The position numbers were made by a program, and so were the translations under genes. This document shows positions 33,878 to 43,297 of a stretch of 64,000 bases of DNA, in pieces. The notes beneath the pieces were generated by a model. That model saw nothing but the letters and a program-made list of their open reading frames with translations. It did not search any database and was not told where the DNA came from. Source of the stretch: CAZLQF01 sp964561545. Its GTDB lineage: Bacteria; Bacteroidota; Bacteroidia; CAILMK01; CAYYUA01. The stretch covers positions 57,868 to 121,867 of the forward strand of contig CAZLQF010000005.1 of assembly GCA_964561545.1 (NCBI GenBank), given 5' to 3'. Numbering within the stretch: position 1 is the first letter of the stretch; the number at the start of each line of letters is the position of its first letter.

Positions 33878-34730
33878 CAAGGTCCTGTTTTTATGGATTG
33901 GGCTTGTTATGCTAAACTTTCAAGCGTGTAACCTTGTGGAAAGTGATGAGGAAAAAGGCAATGTTGTAGCCAGCGTTAAGGATTCCTATTTATACAAAAA
34001 AGACCTTCAAAAAATCTTCAATCAGCCAGTAGACAAGGAGGATAGTTTGCAAATGCGCAAACAATTCATCGATAATTGGGTAAAAGAACAATTGTTTTAT
34101 TACAAAGCGCTTGAAAACCTGCCAGACCATAAAACCAACAAAGATGAAAAGCTTCAATCCTATTACGAATCATTGGTTCGCTATGAATATGAGCAAGCCC
34201 TTTTAGAACAAAGATTGGACGAGCGGGTGGCCAAGAAGGACGTTAAAAATTACTACGATGCACATAAAAAAGATTTCAAACTTCACAAGCCCATTGTTCG
34301 ATTGATCTATTTAAAAATACCTAATGACGCACCGCGTCTTCATAAAATCAGAAAATGGTATCGGTCAGACGATGTAGCTGCCCTGGATTCTTTATACAAG
34401 TATGGCGTTCGTTATGCCACAAATTTTTCCTTGGAAGATGAAAAATGGCATTACCTTGAAGACATCCTTTCAAAACTTCCGATCGATCCACGGGATCAAG
34501 TAAATTTTATTCGCAACAATAGGTACGTTAATGTAAGTGACTCTACCCATAACTATTATATAAAATTCAAGGAATACAAAACCAGTGGAGAACCTGCACC
34601 TATTGGAATGAAAATCAATAAAATTAGAAACATTATACTAAACAAGCGGAAAGCGCAGTTAATTAAAAACATTAAACAAAAGATTTTTGAAAAAGAAATT
34701 GCAAGTAATGAAGTTTCCATTAATGAATAA
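33846..34730 (+). CDS. SurA-like periplasmic lipoprotein without clear parvulin signature
   Basis: 294 residues. The lipoprotein signal ends at WIGLVMLNFQAC. The body (NVVASVKDSYLYKKDLQKIF...QMRKQFIDNWVKEQLFYYKAL) matches the SurA N-terminal chaperone fold, but the usual parvulin catalytic blocks (GGDLG, KFGYHI) are not visible. It sits between two bona fide PpiC/SurA genes, overlapping the first by 32 bases and the next by about 23 bases, implying a co-translated outer-membrane biogenesis set. Confidence 0.8.
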   Translation: MRKYLIPWFNSKVLFLWIGLVMLNFQACNLVESDEEKGNVVASVKDSYLYKKDLQKIFNQPVDKEDSLQMRKQFIDNWVKEQLFYYKALENLPDHKTNKDEKLQSYYESLVRYEYEQALLEQRLDERVAKKDVKNYYDAHKKDFKLHKPIVRLIYLKIPNDAPRLHKIRKWYRSDDVAALDSLYKYGVRYATNFSLEDEKWHYLEDILSKLPIDPRDQVNFIRNNRYVNVSDSTHNYYIKFKEYKTSGEPAPIGMKINKIRNIILNKRKAQLIKNIKQKIFEKEIASNEVSINE

Positions 34731-36075
34731 AGCCTTAAAAGGATTTTTAGTACTACTCTGCCTTAGTATTCAATCCCTTGGGCAGGAAAGGCAAGTGATT
34801 GACGAGATTGTTGGAGTTGTTGGCAATGAAGTTATTTTAAAATCGGATATTCAGCAAGAGCTCCAGGGCTTAATGGCACGGGATACCCTTCCCGAAGATG
34901 TCATGCGTTGCAGGCTTGTTAAGAATGGAATTGAAAAAAACCTACTGTTGAGTAAAGCAGAAGAGGATTCGGTCGTTATCAATCAAGCGCAAGTAGAAAG
35001 TCAACTTAACAGACGGATGCAGTACTTTATCGATCAATTGGGCAGTAGGGAAAAGCTTGAGCAGTATTACCAAAAGTCTATTCCTGAAATAAAAGAAGAA
35101 ATGAGAGAACCCATACGCGAAAGGTTAATTTCTCGTCAAATGAGAAATAAACTGATTGGTGACGTTCAAGTTACCCCTTCAGAGGTTAAAAAGTTTTTTG
35201 AAAATATGCCAAAAGATAGTTTGCCTTATTACAACACCCAGGTTGAAATAGGGAAAATTGTGCGATACGCAAGCCCAACTGAGAAAGAAAAGCGAGAAGC
35301 GCGTGAAAGGCTTCAGGAAATTAGGAGTCGCATTTTAGAGGGAAGCAGCACCTTTGATAACATGGCCATCTTGTACTCTGATGATCAAACTACAGCCACC
35401 AAAGGTGGCGACATGGGCATGCGTAGCAGAGAAGACTTACATCCAAAAATAGCAGCCTCGGGTATGGAACTTGAAAAAGATTCGATATCAAAGGTCATTA
35501 AAACCGATAAAGGGTTTCATATCGTCCAATTACTGAACAGAAGAGGAGAAAATTTGCATTTAAAGCAAATCATCAAAAAAGCTGAAATCAACTCAAGAGC
35601 AATGGAGCAAACTCGGCAATTCCTTGACAGTATTAAACACCAAATTGAACATGATACATTAACTTTTGATGAGGCAGCACTCAATTATTCGCAAGATGAA
35701 CAGACCAAGAACAACGGTGGGTTAATGAAGAATCAGCAAGATGGCTCAACTAAAATTCCTGTGGATCAACTTAACTCTGAGGTGTTTTTTACCGTTGATA
35801 CTATGGATTTGGGGGATGTTTCTAAGCCTTTAGAATTTGAAGATGATGAAAAAGGAAAGGGGTTTCGTTTATTGTATTTAAAAAACAAGATCGATCCTCA
35901 TAAAGCCAATCTCGAAAAAGATTACCCTCAAATAAGGCAGATGGCCATTAACAACAAAAAGCAAGAAAAAATGAGAGAATGGTTCCACGAATATTCTGAG
36001 CAAACTTATATTCGCATAGAGCCATCTTATCATGATTGCAACAACATTAGCTATTATAAACAACAATCAAACTAA
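34708..36075 (+). CDS. surA: Periplasmic chaperone/PPIase SurA
   Basis: About 455 residues. A signal peptide (LKGFLVLLCLSIQSLGQ) precedes the SurA N-domain (IDEIVGVVGNEVILKSDIQQEL) and two parvulin domains: VEIGKIVRYASP...GGDMGMRSREDLHPKI...TDKGFHIVQL and LHLKQIIKK...NNGGLMKNQQDGSTKI. The final helices complete the chaperone cradle. SurA escorts barrel proteins to the BAM complex. The frame opens at TTG 34687; ATG 34708 or 34723 is the probable start. Confidence 0.92.
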   Translation: MKFPLMNKALKGFLVLLCLSIQSLGQERQVIDEIVGVVGNEVILKSDIQQELQGLMARDTLPEDVMRCRLVKNGIEKNLLLSKAEEDSVVINQAQVESQLNRRMQYFIDQLGSREKLEQYYQKSIPEIKEEMREPIRERLISRQMRNKLIGDVQVTPSEVKKFFENMPKDSLPYYNTQVEIGKIVRYASPTEKEKREARERLQEIRSRILEGSSTFDNMAILYSDDQTTATKGGDMGMRSREDLHPKIAASGMELEKDSISKVIKTDKGFHIVQLLNRRGENLHLKQIIKKAEINSRAMEQTRQFLDSIKHQIEHDTLTFDEAALNYSQDEQTKNNGGLMKNQQDGSTKIPVDQLNSEVFFTVDTMDLGDVSKPLEFEDDEKGKGFRLLYLKNKIDPHKANLEKDYPQIRQMAINNKKQEKMREWFHEYSEQTYIRIEPSYHDCNNISYYKQQSN

Positions 36076-36102
36076 CTTGAAAGAAAAAAACCCTAAGTTC
36101 AA

Positions 36103-37071
36103 ATGCAGGAAAAATTCAATTCAGACGTTGAAGCAATTGACCATTTAAATGAAAGATACAATACCCTACTTAAAGAAATCCGCAAAGTTATTGTAGGCCA
36201 GGATGAGATCGTTAAAGATGTGCTCACCTCAATATTTTGTAAAGGCCACAGCTTGCTGATAGGGGTTCCCGGGTTGGCCAAGACGCTTTTGATTCAAACC
36301 ATATCAGGGGTTTTGGATTTAAAATTTAGCCGGATTCAATTTACACCGGATTTAATGCCTTCTGATATTACAGGCTCGGAAATTTTGGACGAACAGCGCA
36401 AGTTCAAGTTTATCAGAGGTCCCATTTTCGCCAATATTATCCTGGCTGATGAGATCAACCGTACGCCTCCTAAAACTCAAGCAGCCCTGCTCGAGTCTAT
36501 GCAGGAAATGAGCGTTACCATTGGCGGGCAAGAAAACGAATTGCAGGAGCCCTTTTTTGTTTTAGCTACGCAAAATCCCATTGAACAAGAAGGAACGTAT
36601 CCATTACCGGAAGCTCAGCTCGACCGGTTCATGCTCAATATTGTACTTGATTATCCTTCTTATGAAGAAGAATTGAACATCGTTAAAAATACCACTAAGG
36701 ATGAAACCGCATCCGTAGAGAAAATTATGGGTGATTCAGAAATCTTGTATTTCCAACACCTCATAAGGAGGGTTCCCATTCCAGACAATGTGCTTGAATA
36801 CATTGTAAATCTCGTCCATAAAACAAGGCCTGGGTCCAATTATTCCCCTGAACAAGTTAAAAATTACGTTGATTGGGGTGCAGGGCCGCGAGCTTCTCAA
36901 TTTTTAACCCTTGGCGCTAAGTGCCATGCTGTTTTCAATGGCAAATACTCGCCAGATATTGAAGATGCCCAATCAGTAGCAATCCCGATTCTAAGACATC
37001 GCATGATTAAGAACTACAAAGCAGAAGCAGAAGGGGTTACCATTGAAAACATCATAAGAAACTTGTTTTAA
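36103..37071 (+). CDS. MoxR-family AAA+ ATPase
   Basis: 322 residues. Walker A is GVPGLAKT, Walker B IILADEINRTPPKTQAALLESMQE, sensor 1 VLATQNPIEQEGTYPLPEAQLDRFM, and sensor 2/lid RPGSNYSPEQVKNYVDWGAGPRAS. MoxR ATPases assemble or activate metal or cell-envelope complexes, usually with a downstream DUF58 and VWA gene; neither is here. It begins 27 bp after surA, as is common in Bacteroidota, and is probably co-transcribed with it. Confidence 0.93.
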   Translation: MQEKFNSDVEAIDHLNERYNTLLKEIRKVIVGQDEIVKDVLTSIFCKGHSLLIGVPGLAKTLLIQTISGVLDLKFSRIQFTPDLMPSDITGSEILDEQRKFKFIRGPIFANIILADEINRTPPKTQAALLESMQEMSVTIGGQENELQEPFFVLATQNPIEQEGTYPLPEAQLDRFMLNIVLDYPSYEEELNIVKNTTKDETASVEKIMGDSEILYFQHLIRRVPIPDNVLEYIVNLVHKTRPGSNYSPEQVKNYVDWGAGPRASQFLTLGAKCHAVFNGKYSPDIEDAQSVAIPILRHRMIKNYKAEAEGVTIENIIRNLF

Positions 37072-37370
37072 TTACTGGTAAAAAGAATTGATCTTAATTA
37101 AATATTACCAAATGTGCCTCTCAGTTTAATCAAACTTCACGACAAGTAAACCAATGGCTTGCTTCTACAATTGCCTACCCATTTTAACATCTTAAATTGC
37201 TGATTTTTAATTCGTAAAACAATTTTGGTCTTTAAGGCTTTTGACCGTCTTTTATTTTCCTTATTATTGCCCATTGTAGGAAAAAGATCAAACAATTGGG
37301 TAACCATCTTAAAATTATTTATTCCGAGCAATAAGCAATTAGAGGAAGTCCAAACGTCAAACTAAACAAT
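37072..37370. other. Gene-free spacer after the MoxR gene
   Basis: 299 AT-rich bases. No supported gene, terminator hairpin or promoter was found. The DUF58 gene that often follows MoxR is not present, not even as a recognisable remnant. Confidence 0.5.
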
Positions 37371-37748
37371 ATGGCTAGAGAAGCATACACAGTTGAGTTT
37401 CTTATTAATGCCCAGCCAGAACTTATATACAACTATGTTAGTACTGCAAGTGGGCTTAATTCTTGGTTTGCAGATGATGTGAGTGTCAATGGTGTAGAAT
37501 TTACGTTTTATTGGGAGGGCAGTGGTGAAATAGCTAAGGTAATTAAAAACCAACCCAACTCCATCGTTAAATTTCAATGGTTGGAACGCGAACAAGACGA
37601 ATACCTAACTTTCCAAATACAAAAGGATGATCTCACTGGTGATACCTCACTGGTGATCACTGATTTTGACGAGGCTGAAGAATTAGAGGAAGCTAAGCTG
37701 ATGTGGGAATCGGTGATTGAGCAATTAAAAGGTACTATTGGAGGTTGA
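37371..37748 (+). CDS. START-like (SRPBCC) domain protein
   Basis: 125 residues. The N-terminus REAYTVEFLINAQPELIYNYVSTASGLNSWFADDVSV and the C-terminal SLVITDFDEAEELEEAKLMWESVIEQLKGTIGG match the Bacteroidota START-like family, a small helix-grip fold related to AHSA1. It probably binds a hydrophobic ligand or another protein; the ligand is unknown. Its 3' end overlaps the convergent gene by 14 bases. Confidence 0.85.
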   Translation: MAREAYTVEFLINAQPELIYNYVSTASGLNSWFADDVSVNGVEFTFYWEGSGEIAKVIKNQPNSIVKFQWLEREQDEYLTFQIQKDDLTGDTSLVITDFDEAEELEEAKLMWESVIEQLKGTIGG

Positions 37749-38355
37749 ACATGAGCTTCATATAGCTTTGAAAAAAATGCTTACCCGCGTCAACCACTTG
37801 ATCGCCATCTGATTCTACAGGTATCTTACTGCTTAGTTTAATGAATTCTTTGTCTTCAAATAATGTGTCCACCTCAGTAGTTGTAAAATCTGCTAAAGGT
37901 TTGTAATTATCCGCCCCATAATGGTATTCAAATGGGGTATCACCAATAGCCAAAAACAAGCCTGAAGGATCGGCTTGTTGGATGCCGTCTTTAAGCAAGG
38001 GTGCAAATTTTTTTCTTGATTTACCTTGTAAATGGAGGGTAAAGCTGAAAAAGTGCCCCCACCAAAACATGCAGCGATAAGCAAATATATCTTCAAAGCT
38101 GAATTTACGGGGATAGTCAAGAATTACGTAAGGAAGGTCGCGATAACTTTCACCCTTGGCCATTTTGACATCTCCAATTTCCCCGGGTATATGATCCCAC
38201 CATTGGTTTTGCTCTAACAAACTTTCAATTTCTTCTTTTAAAGCCGAAAATATGGTTAATACTTTTTCAATGGCTTGTTTTTTGATCAGTAAAAATTCAC
38301 CGTTTTGAATGACTTCTTGTTCGGATGGTGTAAACTTTATTGATTTATTTTGCAT
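37735..38355 (-). CDS. Conserved hypothetical cytoplasmic protein
   Basis: 206 residues with no signal or membrane helix. It begins KFTPSEQEVIQNGEFLLIKKQAIEKVLTIFSALKEEI and contains the aromatic phrases WWDHIPGEIGDVKMAKGESYRDLPYVILDYPRKF and CMFWWGHFFSFTLHLQG. It looks like a lineage-conserved unknown of Bacteroidota; no function can be given. It is divergent from the LptF/G permease gene with only 23 bp between, and convergent with the START-like gene, overlapping it tail to tail. Confidence 0.7.
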   Translation of the reverse strand: MQNKSIKFTPSEQEVIQNGEFLLIKKQAIEKVLTIFSALKEEIESLLEQNQWWDHIPGEIGDVKMAKGESYRDLPYVILDYPRKFSFEDIFAYRCMFWWGHFFSFTLHLQGKSRKKFAPLLKDGIQQADPSGLFLAIGDTPFEYHYGADNYKPLADFTTTEVDTLFEDKEFIKLSSKIPVESDGDQVVDAGKHFFQSYMKLMFNLQ

Positions 38356-38378
38356 AGTATTTGAATCTTGAATTGTCC

Positions 38379-39815
38379 ATGTTAAAGCGGCTTCACAAGT
38401 TACCGATATTATATTACATTGGGCCGTTTATTATTACCTTTTTCGTTTGCGTGTTTCTATTGCTCATGCAGTTCTTATGGAAATACGTAGACGATTTGGT
38501 TGGTAAAGGACTTGAGTGGTATATCATTGTTAAACTACTTTTTTATGCCTCTGCCAGCTTAATTCCCTTGGCACTGCCTTTATCCATTTTGCTATCGTCT
38601 ATGATGACCTTTGGCTCCATGTCCGAAAATTATGAGCTAATGGCTTTTAAATCTGCGGGCGTTTCTTTTTTTAATGTTGTGAAACCCTTGTTGGTTTTTA
38701 TTATTTTGGTATCCATCGGTGCATTCTTCTTTTCCAATACAGTAATTCCGCGTGCAAATCTAAAGTTCGGCTCACTTTTATGGGACGTTAGGAAACAAAA
38801 ACCTGCATTGGACATCAAGGAAGGTATCTTTTACAAACAAATTGATAAATATAGCATCCGGATTGGAGAAAAGGAAGAAGAAAAAAATGTGATTAAGGAT
38901 ATCCTAATCTATGACCATACGGATAACAATGGCAACAACATTGTTATACAAGCCGATCATGGCAAAATGTATGCTACCAAGAATGAGCAATGGCTTATTA
39001 TGGAACTTTATCAAGGGGTTCGTTACGAAGAACTAACGAACCTTGAACAAAATGATCCTTCTTATCCACATAACCGGATGAAGTTTGATGAATACGTTAT
39101 GCGTTTTGACCTCTCCGGCTTTAAGCTTACCCGTACTAAAGAATCGCTTTTTAAGGACCACCACGAAATGCTCAACATTAGCCAGCTCAATGACTTCATA
39201 GATTCGGCCTCTGGTAAACTCAAAAAGAAACGCGCTAAAATGGGCCAATACCTGGCGCCCTATTTTACTTATATACGGGACAGTGCCTTCTTTCAAAAAA
39301 AGGGGATGCCCCTCGATGTTCAAAGTGATCAATTGATCAACGAGTTCGAGCAAAAAGATCAAAAGGAATTGGTAAAAAATGCCACCAACATGGCCCGGTC
39401 TGTAAAAGGGGCCCTCGAAGTCCATGCTGGAGAGATTAAAAACATGAAAAATAATTTAGTGGATTATCAAATAGAGTGGCATCGTAAATATACCTTATCC
39501 TTTGCCTGTTTGATCCTGTTTTTAATTGGTGCCCCAATGGGAGCAGCTATTAAAAAAGGGGGCCTTGGAATGCCTACAGTTGTATCGGTCGTGTTTTTCA
39601 TTTTCTTCCATGTGCTTTGGATCTCGGGTGAAAAATTTTCAGAAGAATTTGTAATGCCTCCATGGAGGGGTATGTGGCTTCCCGTTTTCATACTGTTGCC
39701 CATTGGGATCTTGTTAACTTACTTATCGAACAAGGACTCGGTCATTTTATCAAAAGGACCCTATATGCAATTCTTTGGCTTCATTGGTTCCTTATTTAAA
39801 CCGAAAAAACCATAA
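38379..39815 (+). CDS. LptF/LptG-family permease
   Basis: 478 residues, YjgP/YjgQ family. Six membrane helices are arranged three (about 10-110) plus three (about 370-470) around a periplasmic beta-jellyroll. PLALPLSILLSSMMTFGSMSENYELMAFKSAGVS is the conserved coupling segment; the C-terminus has RKYTLSFACLILFLIGAPMGAAIKKGGLGMP. With LptB it extracts lipopolysaccharide from the inner membrane. The frame reaches TTG 38361, but ATG 38379 (MLKRLHKLPILYYIGPF) fits. The stop overlaps the following GT4 start (TAATG). Confidence 0.93.
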   Translation: MLKRLHKLPILYYIGPFIITFFVCVFLLLMQFLWKYVDDLVGKGLEWYIIVKLLFYASASLIPLALPLSILLSSMMTFGSMSENYELMAFKSAGVSFFNVVKPLLVFIILVSIGAFFFSNTVIPRANLKFGSLLWDVRKQKPALDIKEGIFYKQIDKYSIRIGEKEEEKNVIKDILIYDHTDNNGNNIVIQADHGKMYATKNEQWLIMELYQGVRYEELTNLEQNDPSYPHNRMKFDEYVMRFDLSGFKLTRTKESLFKDHHEMLNISQLNDFIDSASGKLKKKRAKMGQYLAPYFTYIRDSAFFQKKGMPLDVQSDQLINEFEQKDQKELVKNATNMARSVKGALEVHAGEIKNMKNNLVDYQIEWHRKYTLSFACLILFLIGAPMGAAIKKGGLGMPTVVSVVFFIFFHVLWISGEKFSEEFVMPPWRGMWLPVFILLPIGILLTYLSNKDSVILSKGPYMQFFGFIGSLFKPKKP

Positions 39816-41032
39816 TGCGCATCCTCCAAATCTGCAACCGGATACCATATCCGCCCAAAGACGGAGGAGCCATAGCCATGTACAACCTGGCCAAAGGCTA
39901 TTATGAACATGGGGTTTCGCTAACATTGTTAGCCATCAACACTCATAAGCATTACAGGAATCCCGATCAATTACCTTCAGATTTTACCCAAATGATGGAA
40001 TTGCATACAATCCCTGTTAATACGAACATCAAACCATGGGATGCTTTCTTTAATTTATTTTCAAACGCTTCTTACAATGTAATCAGGTTTGATGATTTTG
40101 GAATGCGGGAAAAAATTGTAAGTTTATTGCAGGAGCAAACCTACGATGTAATTCACCTGGAGAGTATATATGTGAGCATGTACCTCGATACCATTAGGAA
40201 ATATTCCAATGCTAAAGTTGTATTAAGGGCCCACAATATAGAATACCTGATCTGGGAGCGAATGGTCAAGCGGGCAAGGGGGCTCAAACGTTGGTACTTA
40301 CAATTACTGGCCAAAAGGCTTAAAAATTATGAGACCAGTGTTTATGACCAATTCGATGCGATTTTGCCCATTTCTGATTATGATAAAAACATCATGGACC
40401 AGTACTGTCCCAATGTTCCTAAATATGTTACAACGGCTGGTGTCAATTTAGCAGATTTCAATCCTGATTTCAGCCAGGTTGAATTTCCATCTGTATTTCA
40501 TTTGGGTTCCCTGGACTGGATGCCTAATTTAGAAGCTGTAGATTGGTTCCTCAATGACATTTGGCCTAAAGTTCATGAGCAAAACCCTTCTTCCAAATTT
40601 TTTATAGCTGGGCGCAACATGCCAGACCATTATCATTCAATTGAAGCGCCAAATGTGGAAATAGTAGGAGAGGTCGATGATGCTAATGCATTTATGAATA
40701 GCAAAGCCATAATGGTGGTTCCGTTGCGCTCAGGCAGTGGCATGCGCTTAAAAATCCTTGAAGGCATGGCTATGGGCAAATGCATCGTATCTACTTCAGT
40801 TGGGGCTGAAGGTATTGAATGTACAGATGGTCTAGACATTGTTATCGCTAATGACGGTCAAGAATTCGTCCATAAGATACATGAGTTGGTCAATGATCAA
40901 CAGCGATGCCTAAGGATCGGTGAGCAAGCCATTAATTTAATACGTTATAAATATACCAATCATCAGATTGTGAAAGACCTCTTAACCTTTTACGATCGGT
41001 TAATGGAACGTGGATCACCTATCAATTATTAA
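39815..41032 (+). CDS. Glycosyltransferase family 4
   Basis: 405 residues with a GT-B fold. RILQICNRIPYPPKDGGAIAMYNLAKGY is the acceptor-domain opening; FHLGSLDWMPNLEAVDWFLNDIWP and VVPLRSGSGMRLKILEGMAMGKCIVSTSVGAEGI form the donor-nucleotide site including the E-x7-E-like motif. It overlaps the stop of the LptF/G gene by one base (TAATG), so both are translationally coupled; this hints at LPS or capsule assembly. Confidence 0.92.
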   Translation: MRILQICNRIPYPPKDGGAIAMYNLAKGYYEHGVSLTLLAINTHKHYRNPDQLPSDFTQMMELHTIPVNTNIKPWDAFFNLFSNASYNVIRFDDFGMREKIVSLLQEQTYDVIHLESIYVSMYLDTIRKYSNAKVVLRAHNIEYLIWERMVKRARGLKRWYLQLLAKRLKNYETSVYDQFDAILPISDYDKNIMDQYCPNVPKYVTTAGVNLADFNPDFSQVEFPSVFHLGSLDWMPNLEAVDWFLNDIWPKVHEQNPSSKFFIAGRNMPDHYHSIEAPNVEIVGEVDDANAFMNSKAIMVVPLRSGSGMRLKILEGMAMGKCIVSTSVGAEGIECTDGLDIVIANDGQEFVHKIHELVNDQQRCLRIGEQAINLIRYKYTNHQIVKDLLTFYDRLMERGSPINY

Positions 41033-41043
41033 ACTTAAACCTA

Positions 41044-41051
41044 TACCTTTG
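41044..41051 (+). promoter_or_regulatory. -7 element of the GT2 gene at 41083
   Basis: TACCTTTG followed by C matches TAnnTTTG, 31 bases before the ATG. No TTG lies at the right -33 distance. Confidence 0.35.
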
Positions 41052-41082
41052 CTTAACCAAAACTTAATCCTAAGTTAACACA

Positions 41083-42228
41083 ATGATTTTTTTATGGTTG
41101 TTCATTTTGCTTTTATCTATGGCATTGCTTGTTCATAGCTACTGGCTATTCCCTGCCTGGATGATGCAAGCCAGCAAAAAAAAGATCGATTGGAAAACTG
41201 ATCAAAAGGAACTCCAAGTTGCAGTGCTGGTAGCAGCCTATAATGAGGAAAATGTTATTTCAGAGAAAATAAGATCAACGCTTGATACAAACTACCCCAA
41301 AGAATTCCTTGAGATATGGATAGGCTCGGATGCCTCAACGGACCAAACCAATGAAATAGTAGCGGAATATGCTAAAAATTATCCGGAAGTTAAATTCAAA
41401 CCCTTTGAGGAAAGGACCGGCAAGCCAGAAATATTAAACGATCTTGTTAAACATACGGATGCTGAAATTCTGGTTTTAACGGATGCAGACACATTTTTTG
41501 ATCAAAATACCATTCCAGAACTTGTCAAACCTTTTTCCGATCCAAAAATTGGAGGCGTACAAGCCAACCTTCAAAGCCTTACCGATAAAAACGATGAAGT
41601 AGCAGAGCAGGAGCAACTATACAATGAACGGGAATTCATGATAAAAAAAGGGGAGAGCTACTATGGCGCTGTTATTGGTGCTTATGGGGCCTGTTATGCC
41701 ATGCGGAAATCTCTGTACAAACCCATTCCTGCTGGTTTTTATGTGGATGACTTCTTTTTGTTTATGAACATTTTATTAAATGGCTATAAAACAGTTTTTA
41801 CGCCAAATGCCGTTTGTAAAATGGAAGTATCCGGTAATAGCAACGTTCAATTTAAAAGAAAAGTTAGAATAAGCTCGGGTAATTTCCAAAACCTACTGTA
41901 TTTTAGGAAATTAATCAATCCGTTCCGGAATTTTGCAGGGTTTGCATTTTTCTCCCATAAAGTAATCCGATGGCTTGGGCCCTTTCTTATGTTGCTCATC
42001 CTCATTACTAATTTGGTGGTTTTACCAGTGCATCCATTTTTTACTTGGTTATTGTCAGCTCAGCTCTTGTTTTACTTGTTGGGACTGCTGGATGTGGTTT
42101 TACGAAGATTAGATGTTGACTTTATCATTCTACGTTACATCAGTCACTTCGTACTCATGAATTATGCGTTGCTAATTGGTTTCTTTCGCTTCCTATCTCT
42201 TGAAAGTGACGGTAAATGGGAGCATTAG
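41083..42228 (+). CDS. Membrane-anchored glycosyltransferase family 2
   Basis: 381 residues. An N-terminal membrane helix (IFLWLFILLLSMALLVHSYWLFPAW), then a GT-A catalytic domain: VAVLVAAYNEENVI, LEIWIGSDASTDQT, VLTDADTFFDQNTIP (DxD) and the processive-type segments FYVDDFFLF and FKRKVRISSGNFQNL (QxxRW-like region, poorly conserved). Three to four C-terminal helices close the chain. It resembles cellulose/hyaluronan-synthase-like enzymes that make or extend surface polysaccharide. It lies 50 bp after the GT4 gene. Confidence 0.9.
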   Translation: MIFLWLFILLLSMALLVHSYWLFPAWMMQASKKKIDWKTDQKELQVAVLVAAYNEENVISEKIRSTLDTNYPKEFLEIWIGSDASTDQTNEIVAEYAKNYPEVKFKPFEERTGKPEILNDLVKHTDAEILVLTDADTFFDQNTIPELVKPFSDPKIGGVQANLQSLTDKNDEVAEQEQLYNEREFMIKKGESYYGAVIGAYGACYAMRKSLYKPIPAGFYVDDFFLFMNILLNGYKTVFTPNAVCKMEVSGNSNVQFKRKVRISSGNFQNLLYFRKLINPFRNFAGFAFFSHKVIRWLGPFLMLLILITNLVVLPVHPFFTWLLSAQLLFYLLGLLDVVLRRLDVDFIILRYISHFVLMNYALLIGFFRFLSLESDGKWEH

Positions 42229-42277
42229 TATGGGCACCAGGTCCAGATAATGATGTATTTAGTAGTATAATTTTAAA

Positions 42278-43297
42278 CTACTCAAACTTATCTTCAAGGA
42301 TCCTGATCTCAATGCCAGGGGAAATGTTTTCGTGAATTATTCGGTAAGCAGCCGCTACAATAGGCGCATTGACGTTGTTTTCCTCAACAAGTTCATGAGC
42401 AGGTTGTACGGCATAATACCCTTCTGGTACCATGTTCATCTCCATTAAGGCTGCTTTTTTGGAATACCCTTTCCCGAGCATGTTTCCAAAAGTCCGGTTG
42501 CGGCTAAACTGGGAGTATGCTGTAACCAATAGGTCTCCCATGTAAACAGAATCCATGATGTTCCTTGAGGAGTTGGTAAAAGCATCCAACATTTGGGCTA
42601 GTTCCTTAAGTGCGTTGGTAATCAATACAGCCTGGAAATTATCACCATAGCCCATGCTATTGGATATGCCGCTTATAATGGCATAGATGTTTTTAAATAC
42701 GGATGTGTATTCAATGCCTTTTATATCTTCTGAGGTTTTAAAATTCAGGTAGTCAGTTTTAAAAACGTGGCGCAATTGATCGGAATTCTCTTTTGAATGG
42801 CTTCCAATAGTCAGGTAAGTCATTCTTCCATAAGCCACTTCCTCCGCATGGGAAGGGCCGCTGAGGACAACAAGATTTTCATAAGGTACGCCAAAGTGTG
42901 AATTTAAGTAATCGGTCACCAATTGATGGCCTGATGGAATGATCCCTTTGATAGTGGATACAACCAATTTATTCTTAAGGTCTTTTTTGTTCAACCCTCT
43001 TAAAGCATTTTCAAGGAAATAGGAGGGAACGGCTAATAAAACAATATCAGCATCCTGGACCGCTTCTTTTATTTGATTGGTTAGGGTAACTTTGGATAGA
43101 TCAATGGCAAGCGATGCCATGTACTTGGGGTTGCGCTGATGCTCCTGTATAGATTCCAAATCCTCGTTTTGCCGGATCCACCATTTTACCTGATAGCCAT
43201 TGTGCTCCAATATTTTGAGCAAGGCGGTAGCCCAACTTCCACTACCAATTATACTAAAGACCGGAGGTTGGTTTGCTGTTTTTTTTGATTGTGACAT
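42278..43297 (-). CDS. gpsA: NAD(P)H-dependent glycerol-3-phosphate dehydrogenase
   Basis: 339 residues. The enzyme reduces dihydroxyacetone phosphate to sn-glycerol-3-phosphate for phospholipid synthesis. IGSGSWATALLKILEHNG is the dinucleotide loop, VSTIKGI and LSGPSHAEEVAYGRMT the central motifs, and EYTSVFKNIYAIISGISNSMGYGDNFQAVLITNALKEL holds the catalytic Lys. The start overlaps the end of the adaptor gene by 44 bases, so translation is coupled to it. Confidence 0.95.
   Translation of the reverse strand: MSQSKKTANQPPVFSIIGSGSWATALLKILEHNGYQVKWWIRQNEDLESIQEHQRNPKYMASLAIDLSKVTLTNQIKEAVQDADIVLLAVPSYFLENALRGLNKKDLKNKLVVSTIKGIIPSGHQLVTDYLNSHFGVPYENLVVLSGPSHAEEVAYGRMTYLTIGSHSKENSDQLRHVFKTDYLNFKTSEDIKGIEYTSVFKNIYAIISGISNSMGYGDNFQAVLITNALKELAQMLDAFTNSSRNIMDSVYMGDLLVTAYSQFSRNRTFGNMLGKGYSKKAALMEMNMVPEGYYAVQPAHELVEENNVNAPIVAAAYRIIHENISPGIEIRILEDKFE

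Noticed and set aside
39033..39425. A 130-codon minus-strand frame inside the LptF/G permease gene
   Set aside because: It is a shadow of the permease periplasmic domain, with no start context or similarity.
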